In this document: in pieces, positions 39,046 to 48,203 of the stretch
Numbering within the stretch: position 1 is the first letter of the stretch
How the letters are laid out: each line of letters starts with the position of its first letter
Assembly: GCA_030054175.1 (NCBI GenBank)
Contig: JASGCM010000012.1
Location: 32,453-96,452 of the forward strand
Reading direction: 5' to 3'
Source of the DNA: Alphaproteobacteria bacterium
GTDB lineage: Bacteria; Pseudomonadota; Gammaproteobacteria; Burkholderiales; Burkholderiaceae_C
Length of the DNA stretch: 64,000 nt
Program-made: the position numbers and the translations under genes
Notes under the pieces: model-generated
Seen by the model: the letters and a program-made list of their open reading frames with translations, nothing else
What the model was told of the DNA's origin: nothing
The model's database searches: none

Positions 39046-42009
39046 ATGGCAGACTACTTTACTCGACACCGAGCTGCACTGAATCTGCTTAAGCAGACCA
39101 TAACTCCCAACCATGGCTTTCGCCCTGGTCAACTAGGTTCAATTCACGCGGTACTCGCCCACGCATCGGTGCACGACGATCCTGCCATCGTGTGTTTGCC
39201 AACGGGGTACGGCAAGACGGCACTGATGATGGCCTTGCCTCTGCTCCTCGTGCCACGCCGCGTGCTGATCGTAGAACCGTCCGATGCATTGCGCCGTCAA
39301 GTTCACTCGCATTTCAAAAATATGTCTGCATTAAGGCGTATTGGAGCGCTTGATGAAAATGTGCCCAATCCGTCAGTAGCGAAGCTCGATGGGCGACCGA
39401 CTGATGCAGCCGAATGGGCAAAGCTAACCGAACACGACGTTGTTATCTCTACGCCTGGCAGCGCATCGCCAGAACTCGCTCCCGGCGCATCAGACGATCT
39501 TTTTGATCTCATCATCTTCGATGAGGCGCATCATGCACCTGCAGACACATGGGTGGCGTTTCTGTCGCACTTTAAACAAGCCAGGTTTGTATTCCTGACC
39601 GCAACGCCGTTTCGGCGTGACGGGAGGGTGATCCCCGGAAAGTTGGTGTATCGCTATCCGGTGGTGCGCGCAGTGGAAGAAGGTGCGTTCCGTCCTGTGG
39701 CGTTCCGAGCCGCTCCTGTCCAAGACCATCTCAACGACGAGCACGTCGACAGATCCATAGCGGAAACGGCAGTTCAGCAGCTTAAGGATGACCTTGCCAG
39801 GGGCTATGATCACCGCCTGTTTGTCCGAGCGGCCAGCATAAAAGCAGCTCGTGCGTTGGTGCCCCTCTATCAAAGCCTCGGCATCGCTGTCGAAGCCGTG
39901 GATAGCCGACTCAGCAAGCGAACTCAGGACGACTGTGAGCAGCGCCTCGTGCGTGGCGAATTGCAAGGTATTGTGTGCGTAGATATGTTTGGTGAGGGCT
40001 ACGACTTCCCAAAGCTAAAAGTCGCCGCATTACACGCCCCTCATCGATCGCTGGTTCCGACCATCCAGTTCATTGGGCGATTCGCACGCAGCGATGCAAC
40101 CACCGGGGATGCCACGCTGATCGCGCCCTTATCGAGGATCGAGTCTGCACCTGATGCACTTCTTCGTGAGGGCGTAGACCTCGCCAAAATGATCGACCAG
40201 GCTGCGCTGACAGCACTTAGCGGAGATGCCGATGATCAGGCCGTCCTCGAAAATCTGACTGTGAGGCGGCAGGCCGAGTCCGACTATGACGCTGTATCAC
40301 CGTTGTCACTCGAGCTTTACGCACACGTCAGGGTATTTAGGTGCGGACAGCCACCTGACTTTAAAAGAATCGGGGATACCATTGGCAGAGAGCTTCGCTC
40401 AATCAAACAGTGGCTTTCAGCGGATGAAACCATCAGCCTTGTGCTGACCGCAGATGAGAACCCGCCGAACTGGGCGACATCGGATGTACTCATGAATGTT
40501 CGTCACGACGCATTCTTGCTCATTTACTTCCCAATGTCCCGGCTTTGTTTCATTGGATCGACAAGGCGTACCGAAAAGATCTACATCGGGTTGATGGATG
40601 AGGTGTGTGAAGAATCTTACCCATTGAGCTATGAGGAAACCAGCAGAGCCAGAGCCGGCCTCGACTCGGTGCGTTTTTATAACGTCGGCTTGAAGAACAC
40701 GACCTTCAATTCACAAGGCGAAACGTATCGGACACTCACCGGGCCAGCTGCAGAGCGCGCGGTGACAGCCGGTGATGGTCGTGCCTATGCCCAAGGACAC
40801 TTTTTTGGCAGTGGAATCTCTGGCAACGACAAGGAGACAATTGGTGCCAGCAGCAGCTCACGGATTTGGAGCAACCAAAACCTTTCAGTGCCTGAGTTTC
40901 TGGAATGGGTCGGCCGGTTGAACGAACGTCTAGTCGGAACTGCACCTTTTTCTCAGACACAACTCGACATAGTTCGTGCAGCAACTACCCTGCGAAACAT
41001 CCCAGATCAAGTGATCGCAGCAACTTGGCCCAAGGCCGGTTTCAAGACGAATCCCAGACTACGATTTTCCCCAGTTGCTGGAGGTCCTCTTTCATATAAG
41101 CGTTTGACAGACTGGGATCTGACAGATTTCGTCTCGCAGCCAGCAAATGGTGTGCTGGACTTCAACATGAGTCTGGACGATTACACGTTGCCGCTACGCT
41201 TCTCACTTGGGCAGGGGAGGATGATCTCGTCTCGACCGGGCTCAATTTTCGTCGAGGTCGAGTCCGCAACCGACTCTTGGATGCCACTCGCTGATTGGCT
41301 TCGCGAGCATCCTCCCGTGTTTTATGCTGCCGACAAGTCGTCCTTCGAGGGTATGAATCACATGGCAACGCCACAGCTACAGGCTCCTGCGTTGACCCCA
41401 GGGGACGCGAAGCACATTAACTGGACTGGCTGCGAGATTGGCATCGAGTTTCTCAAGGACGATGGATCTTCCAAAGCAAAACAGAAACGCCAGCAGCTTG
41501 CAGGTAAGGCGACTGTCCAAGAGCACCTTGAAGCCCACCTCCTCGCTCTGCCAGACCTCAGTGCACTCTTCTACGATCACCGCTCAGGGGAAGCAGCAGA
41601 CTATATTGCGGTGACAGTAACGGATGGTGTCGTCGACATAGCCCTTTACCATTGCAAAGGGGCAGGCGGAGCTCCGACTGGAGGTCGTGTCGGTGATGTG
41701 TACGAGGTAGCCGGACAACTCGTAAAGTCGATCTACTATTGCGATGTGGCGATACTTCTTGAACACATGCAAAACCGCATGCATGCGCGGCATGCGAGCC
41801 CGTCGACATTTAAATTTGGCGATTTGCAATCACTTGAAAAGCTGTTGCGTAACACGCCAGCGACGAGACTTAGTTTTACGGTGGTCGGAGTTCAGCCTGG
41901 GATTAGTCTTGGCCAAGTCGATGCGCACCTCGCAGACTTGATGATGTTTGGCGTTGACTATGCAAAGCGGGGGGGAGCTGCAAAAGCTTACTGGCTTGTG
42001 AGTGAATAG
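39046..42009 (+). CDS. DEAH-box helicase with probable C-terminal nuclease
   Basis: This 987-residue protein has SF2 motifs PTGYGKT (52-58), DEAH (159-162), TAT (185-187) and QFIGRFAR (342-349). About 400 residues of unknown fold follow. Near the C-terminus, DHRSGEAADYIAV and VVDIALYHCKGAGG (844-875) look like a PD-(D/E)XK variant, with E849, D852, D864 and K871 as candidates; the usual Glu before Lys is replaced. It begins nine bases after the QueC-like gene. DNA unwinding coupled to cleavage of invading DNA is the likely role. Restriction-type helicases are the closest parallel. Confidence 0.87.
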   Translation: MADYFTRHRAALNLLKQTITPNHGFRPGQLGSIHAVLAHASVHDDPAIVCLPTGYGKTALMMALPLLLVPRRVLIVEPSDALRRQVHSHFKNMSALRRIGALDENVPNPSVAKLDGRPTDAAEWAKLTEHDVVISTPGSASPELAPGASDDLFDLIIFDEAHHAPADTWVAFLSHFKQARFVFLTATPFRRDGRVIPGKLVYRYPVVRAVEEGAFRPVAFRAAPVQDHLNDEHVDRSIAETAVQQLKDDLARGYDHRLFVRAASIKAARALVPLYQSLGIAVEAVDSRLSKRTQDDCEQRLVRGELQGIVCVDMFGEGYDFPKLKVAALHAPHRSLVPTIQFIGRFARSDATTGDATLIAPLSRIESAPDALLREGVDLAKMIDQAALTALSGDADDQAVLENLTVRRQAESDYDAVSPLSLELYAHVRVFRCGQPPDFKRIGDTIGRELRSIKQWLSADETISLVLTADENPPNWATSDVLMNVRHDAFLLIYFPMSRLCFIGSTRRTEKIYIGLMDEVCEESYPLSYEETSRARAGLDSVRFYNVGLKNTTFNSQGETYRTLTGPAAERAVTAGDGRAYAQGHFFGSGISGNDKETIGASSSSRIWSNQNLSVPEFLEWVGRLNERLVGTAPFSQTQLDIVRAATTLRNIPDQVIAATWPKAGFKTNPRLRFSPVAGGPLSYKRLTDWDLTDFVSQPANGVLDFNMSLDDYTLPLRFSLGQGRMISSRPGSIFVEVESATDSWMPLADWLREHPPVFYAADKSSFEGMNHMATPQLQAPALTPGDAKHINWTGCEIGIEFLKDDGSSKAKQKRQQLAGKATVQEHLEAHLLALPDLSALFYDHRSGEAADYIAVTVTDGVVDIALYHCKGAGGAPTGGRVGDVYEVAGQLVKSIYYCDVAILLEHMQNRMHARHASPSTFKFGDLQSLEKLLRNTPATRLSFTVVGVQPGISLGQVDAHLADLMMFGVDYAKRGGAAKAYWLVSE

Positions 42010-42284
42010 GATCTATTCAGGCCGTGTTCAGTGCAGCCGTTAACTCGATCTCCAGGGCAACTCAGGGTAGTTGCAAATTGTTTGATTCGGGTCGCCAACG
42101 AACACAGTTGTTTATAACGAACGACGAGCCGTAAACCCGCGTCATTGCTGGTTCCGGCGCGGCGGCGTCCTTCGCAGAAACAGAGAATGGGCGGGAACAG
42201 AGAACGAAAAACCACCCAAAACGGGGGTGCCCGGAGTGCTCGCGTCCGTCGCACCCTTGCCAGAAACCGCACCAACACTGGGGC
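42010..42284. other. Intergenic region between helicase gene and tRNA terminator
   Basis: This stretch contains no convincing gene on either strand; the frames seen lack ribosome sites and have biased composition. It lies between a horizontally acquired cassette and a tRNA gene, so one junction of the inserted DNA may be here. No repeat of the tRNA 3' end is visible inside the window. Confidence 0.5.
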
Positions 42285-42326
42285 GCAGCAAGAAAAGAAA
42301 AGGGGAACAGAACTAGTCTGTTCCCC
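42285..42326 (-). terminator. Intrinsic terminator of tRNA-Ala
   Basis: GGGGAACAG (42302-42310) and CTGTTCCCC (42318-42326) form a perfect nine-pair stem with a seven-base loop. On the minus strand it is followed by a T-rich run (TTTTCTTTTCTTG). It begins six bases after the tRNA CCA end. Confidence 0.85.
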
Positions 42327-42331
42327 GCATA

Positions 42332-42407
<76 letters not shown>

Positions 42408-42517
42408 ACAATATCGAAATTCTAATACACGACCGTGGTTCGCGGGGTTAGGGTCAGCCGCTAGCCTCTCGGGTCTGGGGCGCCCCTAAAATGCGAGTTT
42501 TCAACTGATCAATACCC

Positions 42518-43447
42518 ATGAGCAAGCAAACACTCAACGGCAAAGTGGTGGTGCTGGGCACCGGCACCATGGCGGCGGGCATCGCCGCCGGTTTCATCGA
42601 CGCCGGCGTTCCCGTGGTGGTGTTGGGGCGCAGCACCGACAAGGCGCAGGCCAGCATCGATGCCGGCCGCAAATTGGCCGCCGTTCTCAGCAACCCGCCG
42701 CGCACCGATACCCCGGCCCAGGCTGGCGAAATCGCCCATTGGAACGATTGGGCAGATGTGGCTTGGGTGATCGAGACCATCACCGAAAACTTTGACCTCA
42801 AACGCGAGTTGTTCGCCGACCTTGACCGTCGTGTGCCTGCGCACATCCCCATCGGATCCAACAGTTCGGGCTTTCCAGTCACCAAACTGGCCGAAGGTTT
42901 GGCCACACGATCGCGCATGTTCAACGCCCATTACTTCATGCCGGCGCACCTGGTGCCCTTGGTGGAGGTGGCTCTGGGCGAAGACTCAGACGCGGCTCTG
43001 GGGCAACAGGTCTGCGACTTTTACCGAGCGGCAGGCAAAAAACCAGTGCTGGTGCGCCGAGACATCCCCGGTTTTTTGGCCAACCGCATCCAACACGCCC
43101 TGATGCGCGAAGCGCTGGACTTGATCGACAGCGGTATCGCCAGCCCGGAAGATGTCGACACCGCTGTGCGCTATAGCTTTGGCTTTCGTTATGCGGCTGC
43201 CGGCCCTGTGTTGCAAAAGGAGATCTCGGGGTGGGACAGCATGGCTCAGGCCTCGCGCGAGATATACCCTTCGCTCACCAACACCGACCACCTGGCCCAA
43301 TGCATCACCGACCTCATGGCCCAGGGCCGCACCGGGATGAAAGCCGGCGCTGGCTTTGTCACCTGGACGCCAGAGCAAATTGCCGAAGAGCGTAAAAATT
43401 ACGACGCACGCCTGAAGGCGGCGTTCCAAATTCTTTCGATGAAATAA
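42518..43447 (+). CDS. 3-hydroxyacyl-CoA dehydrogenase-family protein
   Basis: This 309-residue NAD-dependent dehydrogenase has a Rossmann start (VVVLGTGTMAAGIAAGFIDAG) and the C-terminal all-helical domain of the family (RDIPGFLANRIQHALMREAL). The SNSSGFP and HYFMPAHLVPLVEV motifs match the hydroxyacyl-CoA / gulonate dehydrogenase group. Because the next gene, 16 bases on, is a UxaA-family sugar-acid hydratase, oxidation of a hydroxy acid in sugar-acid catabolism is more likely than fatty-acid beta-oxidation. The substrate cannot be told. Confidence 0.88.
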   Translation: MSKQTLNGKVVVLGTGTMAAGIAAGFIDAGVPVVVLGRSTDKAQASIDAGRKLAAVLSNPPRTDTPAQAGEIAHWNDWADVAWVIETITENFDLKRELFADLDRRVPAHIPIGSNSSGFPVTKLAEGLATRSRMFNAHYFMPAHLVPLVEVALGEDSDAALGQQVCDFYRAAGKKPVLVRRDIPGFLANRIQHALMREALDLIDSGIASPEDVDTAVRYSFGFRYAAAGPVLQKEISGWDSMAQASREIYPSLTNTDHLAQCITDLMAQGRTGMKAGAGFVTWTPEQIAEERKNYDARLKAAFQILSMK

Positions 43448-43463
43448 ACCAGAGATCCAGAAC

Positions 43464-45017
43464 ATGAGCATGATTGACCTGCACGCCAAGACCATGGTCG
43501 GCCCCGTGATTCGGTTGCACCCCAACGACAATGTGGTGGTGGCGCGCACCGAGGTGGGCATCGGCTCCGCCATCCCCTCCGAGGGCATCACCAGCCGCAG
43601 CCAAGTGCCCTCGGGCCATAAAATCGCCGCTCGCCCGATCAAGGCTGGCGAACCCATATTGAAATACAACGTGGTGATTGGTTTTGCCGCAGTAGACATC
43701 GCGCCTGGCACTTATGTGCATTCGCACAACGTGTCGTTCAAGGAATACAGCCGCGACTACGCCTATACCCAAGACTATGTGCCGACACCGATCCTGCCCG
43801 TTGCGCAGCAAGCCACTTTCGAAGGCTATGTGCGTCCCAACGGCAGCGTGGGTACGCGCAATTACATTGGTGTGCTATCGACGGTGAATTGCTCGGCCAC
43901 GGTGGTGCACAAAGTGGCCGAGGCGTTCAAACATGGCAAGCTCGATGCCTATCCTCACATCGACGGCGTGGTGGGCTTGAGCCACGGATTGGGTTGTGGC
44001 ATGGAGATGAGTGGCGAGCCCATGAACTTGTTGCGTCGAACCATCGGTGGCTACGCCCGCAATCCCAATTTCGCCGCCGTCCTCATCATCGGCTTGGGTT
44101 GCGAGCGCAACCAGATGCAGGGCCTGCTGGAACAAGAAGGCTTGCAGACTGGCCCCAAGCTCTACACCTTCGTCATGCAGGAAGAAGGCGGCACCCGCAA
44201 AACCGTGGAAGCCGCTGTGGCTGCCGTCGAAGCCATGTTGCCCGAGGCCAATCAGGCCCGACGCAGCACCGTCTCGGTCAGCCATTTGAAAATCGGCTTG
44301 CAGTGCGGTGGATCGGATGGATTCTCATCCATCACTGCCAACCCCGGCTTGGGCGCGGCCATGGACATTTTGGTGCGCCACGGCGGCACCGCCATCTTGT
44401 CGGAAACACCAGAGATTTATGGCGTCGAGCATACCTTGACTCGACGCGCCTGTTCGCGCGAAGTGGGCGAGAAACTGATTCAGCGCATCAAGTGGTGGAA
44501 GGATGAGTATTCGCCCGGCCGCGATGTGCAGATCAACGGTGCCGTCAGCCCCGGCAACAACATGGGCGGTTTGGCCAACATTTTTGAAAAGTCGCTGGGC
44601 TCTTCCATGAAAGGCGGCACTACCGGTCTGATGGAGGTCTACCGGTACGCTGAACCGGTCCAACAAAATGGTTTTGTGTTCATGGATACCCCGGGCTTTG
44701 ACCCGGTATCGGCCACGGGGCAAATCGCCGGGGGCGCCAACATGATTTGCTTCACCACCGGGCGTGGTTCAATGTTCGGGGCCAAGCCGGTGCCCTCGAT
44801 CAAGCTGGCGACCAACACCCCCATGTACAACCGCCTGACCGAGGACATGGACTACAACTGCGGTGTTTTGCTCGATGGCACGGCGACCATGCCCGAGGTG
44901 GCTCAAGGCATTTTTGATTTGATTCGTCGGGTCGCCTCGGGTGAGCCTTCCAAGAGCGAGCTGTTGGGATTGGGCGACCACGAGTTCGTGCCCTGGAATA
45001 TCGGCGTCACGAGTTGA
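43464..45017 (+). CDS. UxaA-family sugar-acid dehydratase (altronate/galactarate type)
   Basis: This 517-residue protein has an N-terminal SAF-like part (VIRLHPNDNVVVART...) and a UxaA core (FEGYVRPNGSVGTRNYIGVL, HGLGCGM, LIIGLGCERNQ, QCGGSDGFSSITANPGLG). The Cys residues of CGM, GCE and CGGSDG are the expected metal ligands. It would dehydrate an altronate- or galactarate-like acid using Fe(II). It probably forms an operon with the dehydrogenase upstream. Its stop abuts the convergent DUF3047 gene. Confidence 0.9.
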   Translation: MSMIDLHAKTMVGPVIRLHPNDNVVVARTEVGIGSAIPSEGITSRSQVPSGHKIAARPIKAGEPILKYNVVIGFAAVDIAPGTYVHSHNVSFKEYSRDYAYTQDYVPTPILPVAQQATFEGYVRPNGSVGTRNYIGVLSTVNCSATVVHKVAEAFKHGKLDAYPHIDGVVGLSHGLGCGMEMSGEPMNLLRRTIGGYARNPNFAAVLIIGLGCERNQMQGLLEQEGLQTGPKLYTFVMQEEGGTRKTVEAAVAAVEAMLPEANQARRSTVSVSHLKIGLQCGGSDGFSSITANPGLGAAMDILVRHGGTAILSETPEIYGVEHTLTRRACSREVGEKLIQRIKWWKDEYSPGRDVQINGAVSPGNNMGGLANIFEKSLGSSMKGGTTGLMEVYRYAEPVQQNGFVFMDTPGFDPVSATGQIAGGANMICFTTGRGSMFGAKPVPSIKLATNTPMYNRLTEDMDYNCGVLLDGTATMPEVAQGIFDLIRRVASGEPSKSELLGLGDHEFVPWNIGVTS

Positions 45018-45794
45018 TCAGTCGATTTCAATCGGGCCGTACAGCGTCCGTGCCCGCCCTTGGGTGTTATCGCTGTCCGTCATGATGGCGACGCCTATCA
45101 AGCGGCCTGGTGGCTGACCAAAGGCCTGCTCGTAATCGGCCTGGATCTGGCGTTCAATCGCCACACGTCCCCGCGCATTGTTCGGATTGGCCACCACCAA
45201 TTTGCGGATGCGATCGGTGCGCGGGTTGTGCACGACAGTACCCACTTCTCGGTGCGGACACCAAACATACATCAGCGTGGCGTAAGGCATGGGTTCGCCT
45301 GTCATTAAATGACTCAACTCGCTCAAAGCCGCATCTCGGGCCGAGAACTCACTGCGGTCTCCATCGAACGCCAAAATGACCCGTGCTGGTGAGTCTTCCT
45401 TGTCGCGTCGGGCCACGTCGGCATCTTGCAAGGTTTGTTCCAAGCGCCACTCAAATCGGATCTGACTGTGGGGACCAACCTCCCGATCCAGCGCATGCCT
45501 CAGCATGCTGGCCGAGCGCTGGGCATCGGCGCTCAACCAAGCTTGCCCTTCCACCTTGACCCAGCGGTATTGAGTGGCGGCTTTGCCCGGAAAACGTATT
45601 TCTCGCCAGGCGGAGGACTCGGTCCCGCGCCAGACCCGCGCGCCCTCATCGCTGCGGGTCGTCCCCGAGACCACGCTTTGCGGAGGGTGCGCGCAGGCCC
45701 CCAAGAAGGTCACGCACAGCATCATCAAGCCCGAACGCCAAGTTGCGCGGTGGTATCGCATCAAGGGGAGATCAGCTGTTGGATGGAATGACAT
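45018..45794 (-). CDS. DUF3047 lipoprotein
   Basis: This 258-residue protein carries a lipoprotein signal (LMMLCVTFLGAC) and the DUF3047 body: WREIRFPGKAATQYRWVKV, SQIRFEWRLEQTL, ARVILAFDGDR, LMYVWCPHREVGT and DRIRKLVV. Start codons at 45794 or 45761 are both possible; the signal peptide fits the latter better. It is probably anchored to a membrane facing the periplasm. The function of the family is unknown. It is convergent with the UxaA gene, the stop codons being directly adjacent. Confidence 0.88.
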   Translation of the reverse strand: MSFHPTADLPLMRYHRATWRSGLMMLCVTFLGACAHPPQSVVSGTTRSDEGARVWRGTESSAWREIRFPGKAATQYRWVKVEGQAWLSADAQRSASMLRHALDREVGPHSQIRFEWRLEQTLQDADVARRDKEDSPARVILAFDGDRSEFSARDAALSELSHLMTGEPMPYATLMYVWCPHREVGTVVHNPRTDRIRKLVVANPNNARGRVAIERQIQADYEQAFGQPPGRLIGVAIMTDSDNTQGRARTLYGPIEID

Positions 45795-45900
45795 GGAGTT
45801 AAATATACATAAATTTACAATTTATCGCATGCCCCATGCCGCTCCCCGCGTAAGAAACCGCCATCCAGTGCCGTCCAAGTCATGTCATCATCTGAATGGA

Positions 45901-46485
45901 ATGAACATGAAACAACTGCTGACCCGATTGGTATTGGCCACCTCCATAGCTTGGGCTGCCGGGGCCCATGCGGCCTTGCCCGAACCGCCCGATCCGCGCG
46001 AGGTGGCCAAGCTCAGCCCGCAACAACGCTTTGAGCATGCCCGTGCCTTGCATCAGGCCATGGAGCAAGCCAGCCCTCAAGAGCGGCGTGAGTACCGCGG
46101 CAAGGTTCAACAAAAAATGCAAAGCCTCAGTCCCGAGGAACGCCGTGAGGTGCATGACCGCATGCATGCCGATTGGTCGGGCATGAGCGATGCGCAAAAA
46201 AAGGAAATGCGCGAGATGCGCAAATCGCTGGTGGGACGCCTGACGCACGAAGAGCGCGAGGAAATGCGTCACGAGCGCCGTCGCATCTACGACCAGATGA
46301 GTCCAGAAGAACGCAAGAAATGGCGTGACGACATGCACCGCATGCGGTACGACAAATCACACCATGATGGGCATCATCACGGACAATCGGATCAGCGTGA
46401 AAGCCCACAATCCCAAGGGAATGAGCATCATCCCGGCCCGCAAAGCACCCCAGATGGATCCGGTCGTCCCGAAATCAGCCGCTGA
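45901..46485 (+). CDS. Periplasmic DUF3106/Spy-like protein
   Basis: This 194-residue protein has a signal peptide (KQLLTRLVLATSIAWAAGAHA) and three or four LSPEERRE-type helical repeats rich in Met, Arg and Glu. A His-rich segment (HHDGHHHG) and a disordered end follow. It looks like a periplasmic chaperone or metal-linked stress protein of the DUF3106 / LTXXQ kind. Its 3' end overlaps the sigma factor start, and it is likely a member of that regulon. Confidence 0.78.
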   Translation: MNMKQLLTRLVLATSIAWAAGAHAALPEPPDPREVAKLSPQQRFEHARALHQAMEQASPQERREYRGKVQQKMQSLSPEERREVHDRMHADWSGMSDAQKKEMREMRKSLVGRLTHEEREEMRHERRRIYDQMSPEERKKWRDDMHRMRYDKSHHDGHHHGQSDQRESPQSQGNEHHPGPQSTPDGSGRPEISR

Positions 46486-47023
46486 AGACTTTGACTTGCT
46501 GGCGCGCGCCCACAAGGGCGACGCGCTGGCGGCGCGCTTGTTGGTCATGCGTCTGTCACCACCCGCCCACCGCTTGGCTTGGCGCATGTTGGGCGATTCC
46601 GCATTGGCCGAGGATGTGGTGCAAGAAGCTTTGGAAAAATTGTTTCGCATCCGCCAATACCAGGGCGACGCCCGACTGAGCACGTACTTTCACACCGTGG
46701 TTTCCAGGCTGTGCCTGGACCGAGTGCGCGCCTTGGATCCGATCCGTTATGACTCGGATGAAGTTCTGGAAAACGGCTTTGACAACGCCCCTGGTCCTGA
46801 GCAAATCCTGCTTCAGGGCCAGCAGGCCAGCCGTGTGCAACAGGCTGTGTTGGCCTTACCGCCGCGTCAGCGCCTGGCCATTACCCTGTGGGCCTACCAA
46901 GACAGCAGCGTAGCCGACATCGCCGAAGCGTTGCAGGTGCAGCGCAATGCCGCCGATCAAGTGTTACACCGTGCCAAGGCCAATTTGAAAAAAATACTGG
47001 AGTCCGATCATGAACTTGCGTGA
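46454..47023 (+). CDS. ECF-type RNA polymerase sigma factor
   Basis: This 189-residue sigma factor has region 2 (LAWRMLGDSALAEDVVQEAL, EKLFRIRQYQGDARLSTYFH) and region 4 (LALPPRQRLAITLWAYQDSS, VADIAEALQVQRNAADQVLH). Start codons at 46421 or 46364 are also possible; no ribosome site clearly decides. It overlaps the next gene by 14 bases, as sigma / anti-sigma pairs often do. It probably controls an envelope-stress regulon. Confidence 0.92.
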   Translation: MDPVVPKSAAEDFDLLARAHKGDALAARLLVMRLSPPAHRLAWRMLGDSALAEDVVQEALEKLFRIRQYQGDARLSTYFHTVVSRLCLDRVRALDPIRYDSDEVLENGFDNAPGPEQILLQGQQASRVQQAVLALPPRQRLAITLWAYQDSSVADIAEALQVQRNAADQVLHRAKANLKKILESDHELA

Positions 47024-47327
47024 CGAGGATCTGAAACAGCTCATCCGAGATGATCCGGTGCCTGCGCTGTCCAAGCAGTTCCCCGATCGCGCGCTGGCGC
47101 GGGTGACGAAACCGACGAAGGCAGCGGCACGTCAGTTCGAGTGGAATTTCACTGCTTTGGGTGGGGCCTTGGGTCAACGCCCGGCCACCGCGTGGCGGCC
47201 CTGGGCGTGGATGTTGTTGGCCGTGGCTTTGGCTTGGTGGGCCCAGACCCAGGTCTTGCAACCCACGGTGGAAGATGAGTTGTATAAAATTGACGCGTTG
47301 GGCCTGTCCAGTCTGCTGACACTCTAA
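47010..47327 (+). CDS. Small membrane protein, probable anti-sigma partner (DUF3619-like)
   Basis: This 105-residue protein has a soluble N-terminal half, one membrane segment (PWAWMLLAVALAWWAQ) and a short outside end finishing LSSLLTL. The position right after the sigma gene with translational overlap fits an anti-sigma factor. In Burkholderiales the trio sigma, DUF3619 and DUF3106 is common, which supports this reading. The exact family is not certain. Confidence 0.75.
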   Translation: MNLRDEDLKQLIRDDPVPALSKQFPDRALARVTKPTKAAARQFEWNFTALGGALGQRPATAWRPWAWMLLAVALAWWAQTQVLQPTVEDELYKIDALGLSSLLTL

Positions 47328-47334
47328 GTCAAGT

Positions 47335-48168
47335 TCAAAGTTTCCGCCCGCCCATGGGGTGGGTCACTCCATAGCTGCTCACTTCGCCTTTCATCTCCGA
47401 TCCGCTGACCCGTGTGCGAACGCTGTAGCTGCCCTCATCGGGTCCGATAAAGACCCACTGCAATTCATCGACGCGCAGACTGGCGCCCAACACCGGCTGA
47501 GTCACACCGCCGATACTGAGTTGCCCGCCAATTTTTTGGTAGCGTTGCGACAAGTCCAGGGTCATGGTCCAGCGGCGCTCAGGCATGTTCAGCGTCCATC
47601 GGCCCGCCACGGGTGCGGGCACCACCCACATCAGTGCCGATTCCCGGCCCTCTTCGTGGCTCGCGTCGGGCTCCCAATCGCCCATGTCAAATGAGTTTGA
47701 TACCAATCGGGTACCGGGCTTCATGGTCAACAGGGTGGGTCGCAGCTGTTGGTTGAGTTCCGGTAACAGATACATGGTGACCACGGTGGCCTGACTGAAG
47801 TCTTCAACGAAGATATCACCGGTGATGATGCGCACCCGATCGCTCAGTCCGGCGCGGACCACGTTGTTGCGGGCGTGCTGGGCCAGTTTGGGGTTGTATT
47901 CAATCCCCACCGCACGCAAGCCCCGGGTTTTGGCGGCGTAGATCGGGATGACGCCGTCGCCCGCGCCCAGGTCATAGAGCAGATCTTGCGGTCCGGCCCC
48001 CGCCATTTGCAGCATTTTTTCCGTCAACCGTTCGCTGGTCGGCAACCACATCACGTCTTTGCCCATTTGTCCGCGCTGGGGCTTGTATTCGGGTGTGGCG
48101 GCGCAACCGGACAGGGTTGCGGCGAGGCCCAGGGTCAGTGCGCGCCGTCGTGTCAACAGGTGATTCAT
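47335..48168 (-). CDS. SAM-dependent methyltransferase with lipoprotein/Tat-like signal
   Basis: This 277-residue protein begins LLTRRRALTLGLAATLSGCA, a Tat-style lipoprotein signal with Cys22. The class I methyltransferase core follows: DLLYDLGAGDGVIPIYAAKT (motif I), AVGIEYNPKLAQHARNN, RIITGDIF. The C-terminal ~100 residues are beta-rich. A secreted methyltransferase would lack AdoMet in the periplasm, so it may be a non-catalytic relative or an inner-face protein. It is convergent with the anti-sigma gene. Confidence 0.85.
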   Translation of the reverse strand: MNHLLTRRRALTLGLAATLSGCAATPEYKPQRGQMGKDVMWLPTSERLTEKMLQMAGAGPQDLLYDLGAGDGVIPIYAAKTRGLRAVGIEYNPKLAQHARNNVVRAGLSDRVRIITGDIFVEDFSQATVVTMYLLPELNQQLRPTLLTMKPGTRLVSNSFDMGDWEPDASHEEGRESALMWVVPAPVAGRWTLNMPERRWTMTLDLSQRYQKIGGQLSIGGVTQPVLGASLRVDELQWVFIGPDEGSYSVRTRVSGSEMKGEVSSYGVTHPMGGRKL

Positions 48169-48203
48169 GTTCGCAGTGCGGGGAGTTCAAGGGGTAGATG
48201 ATC

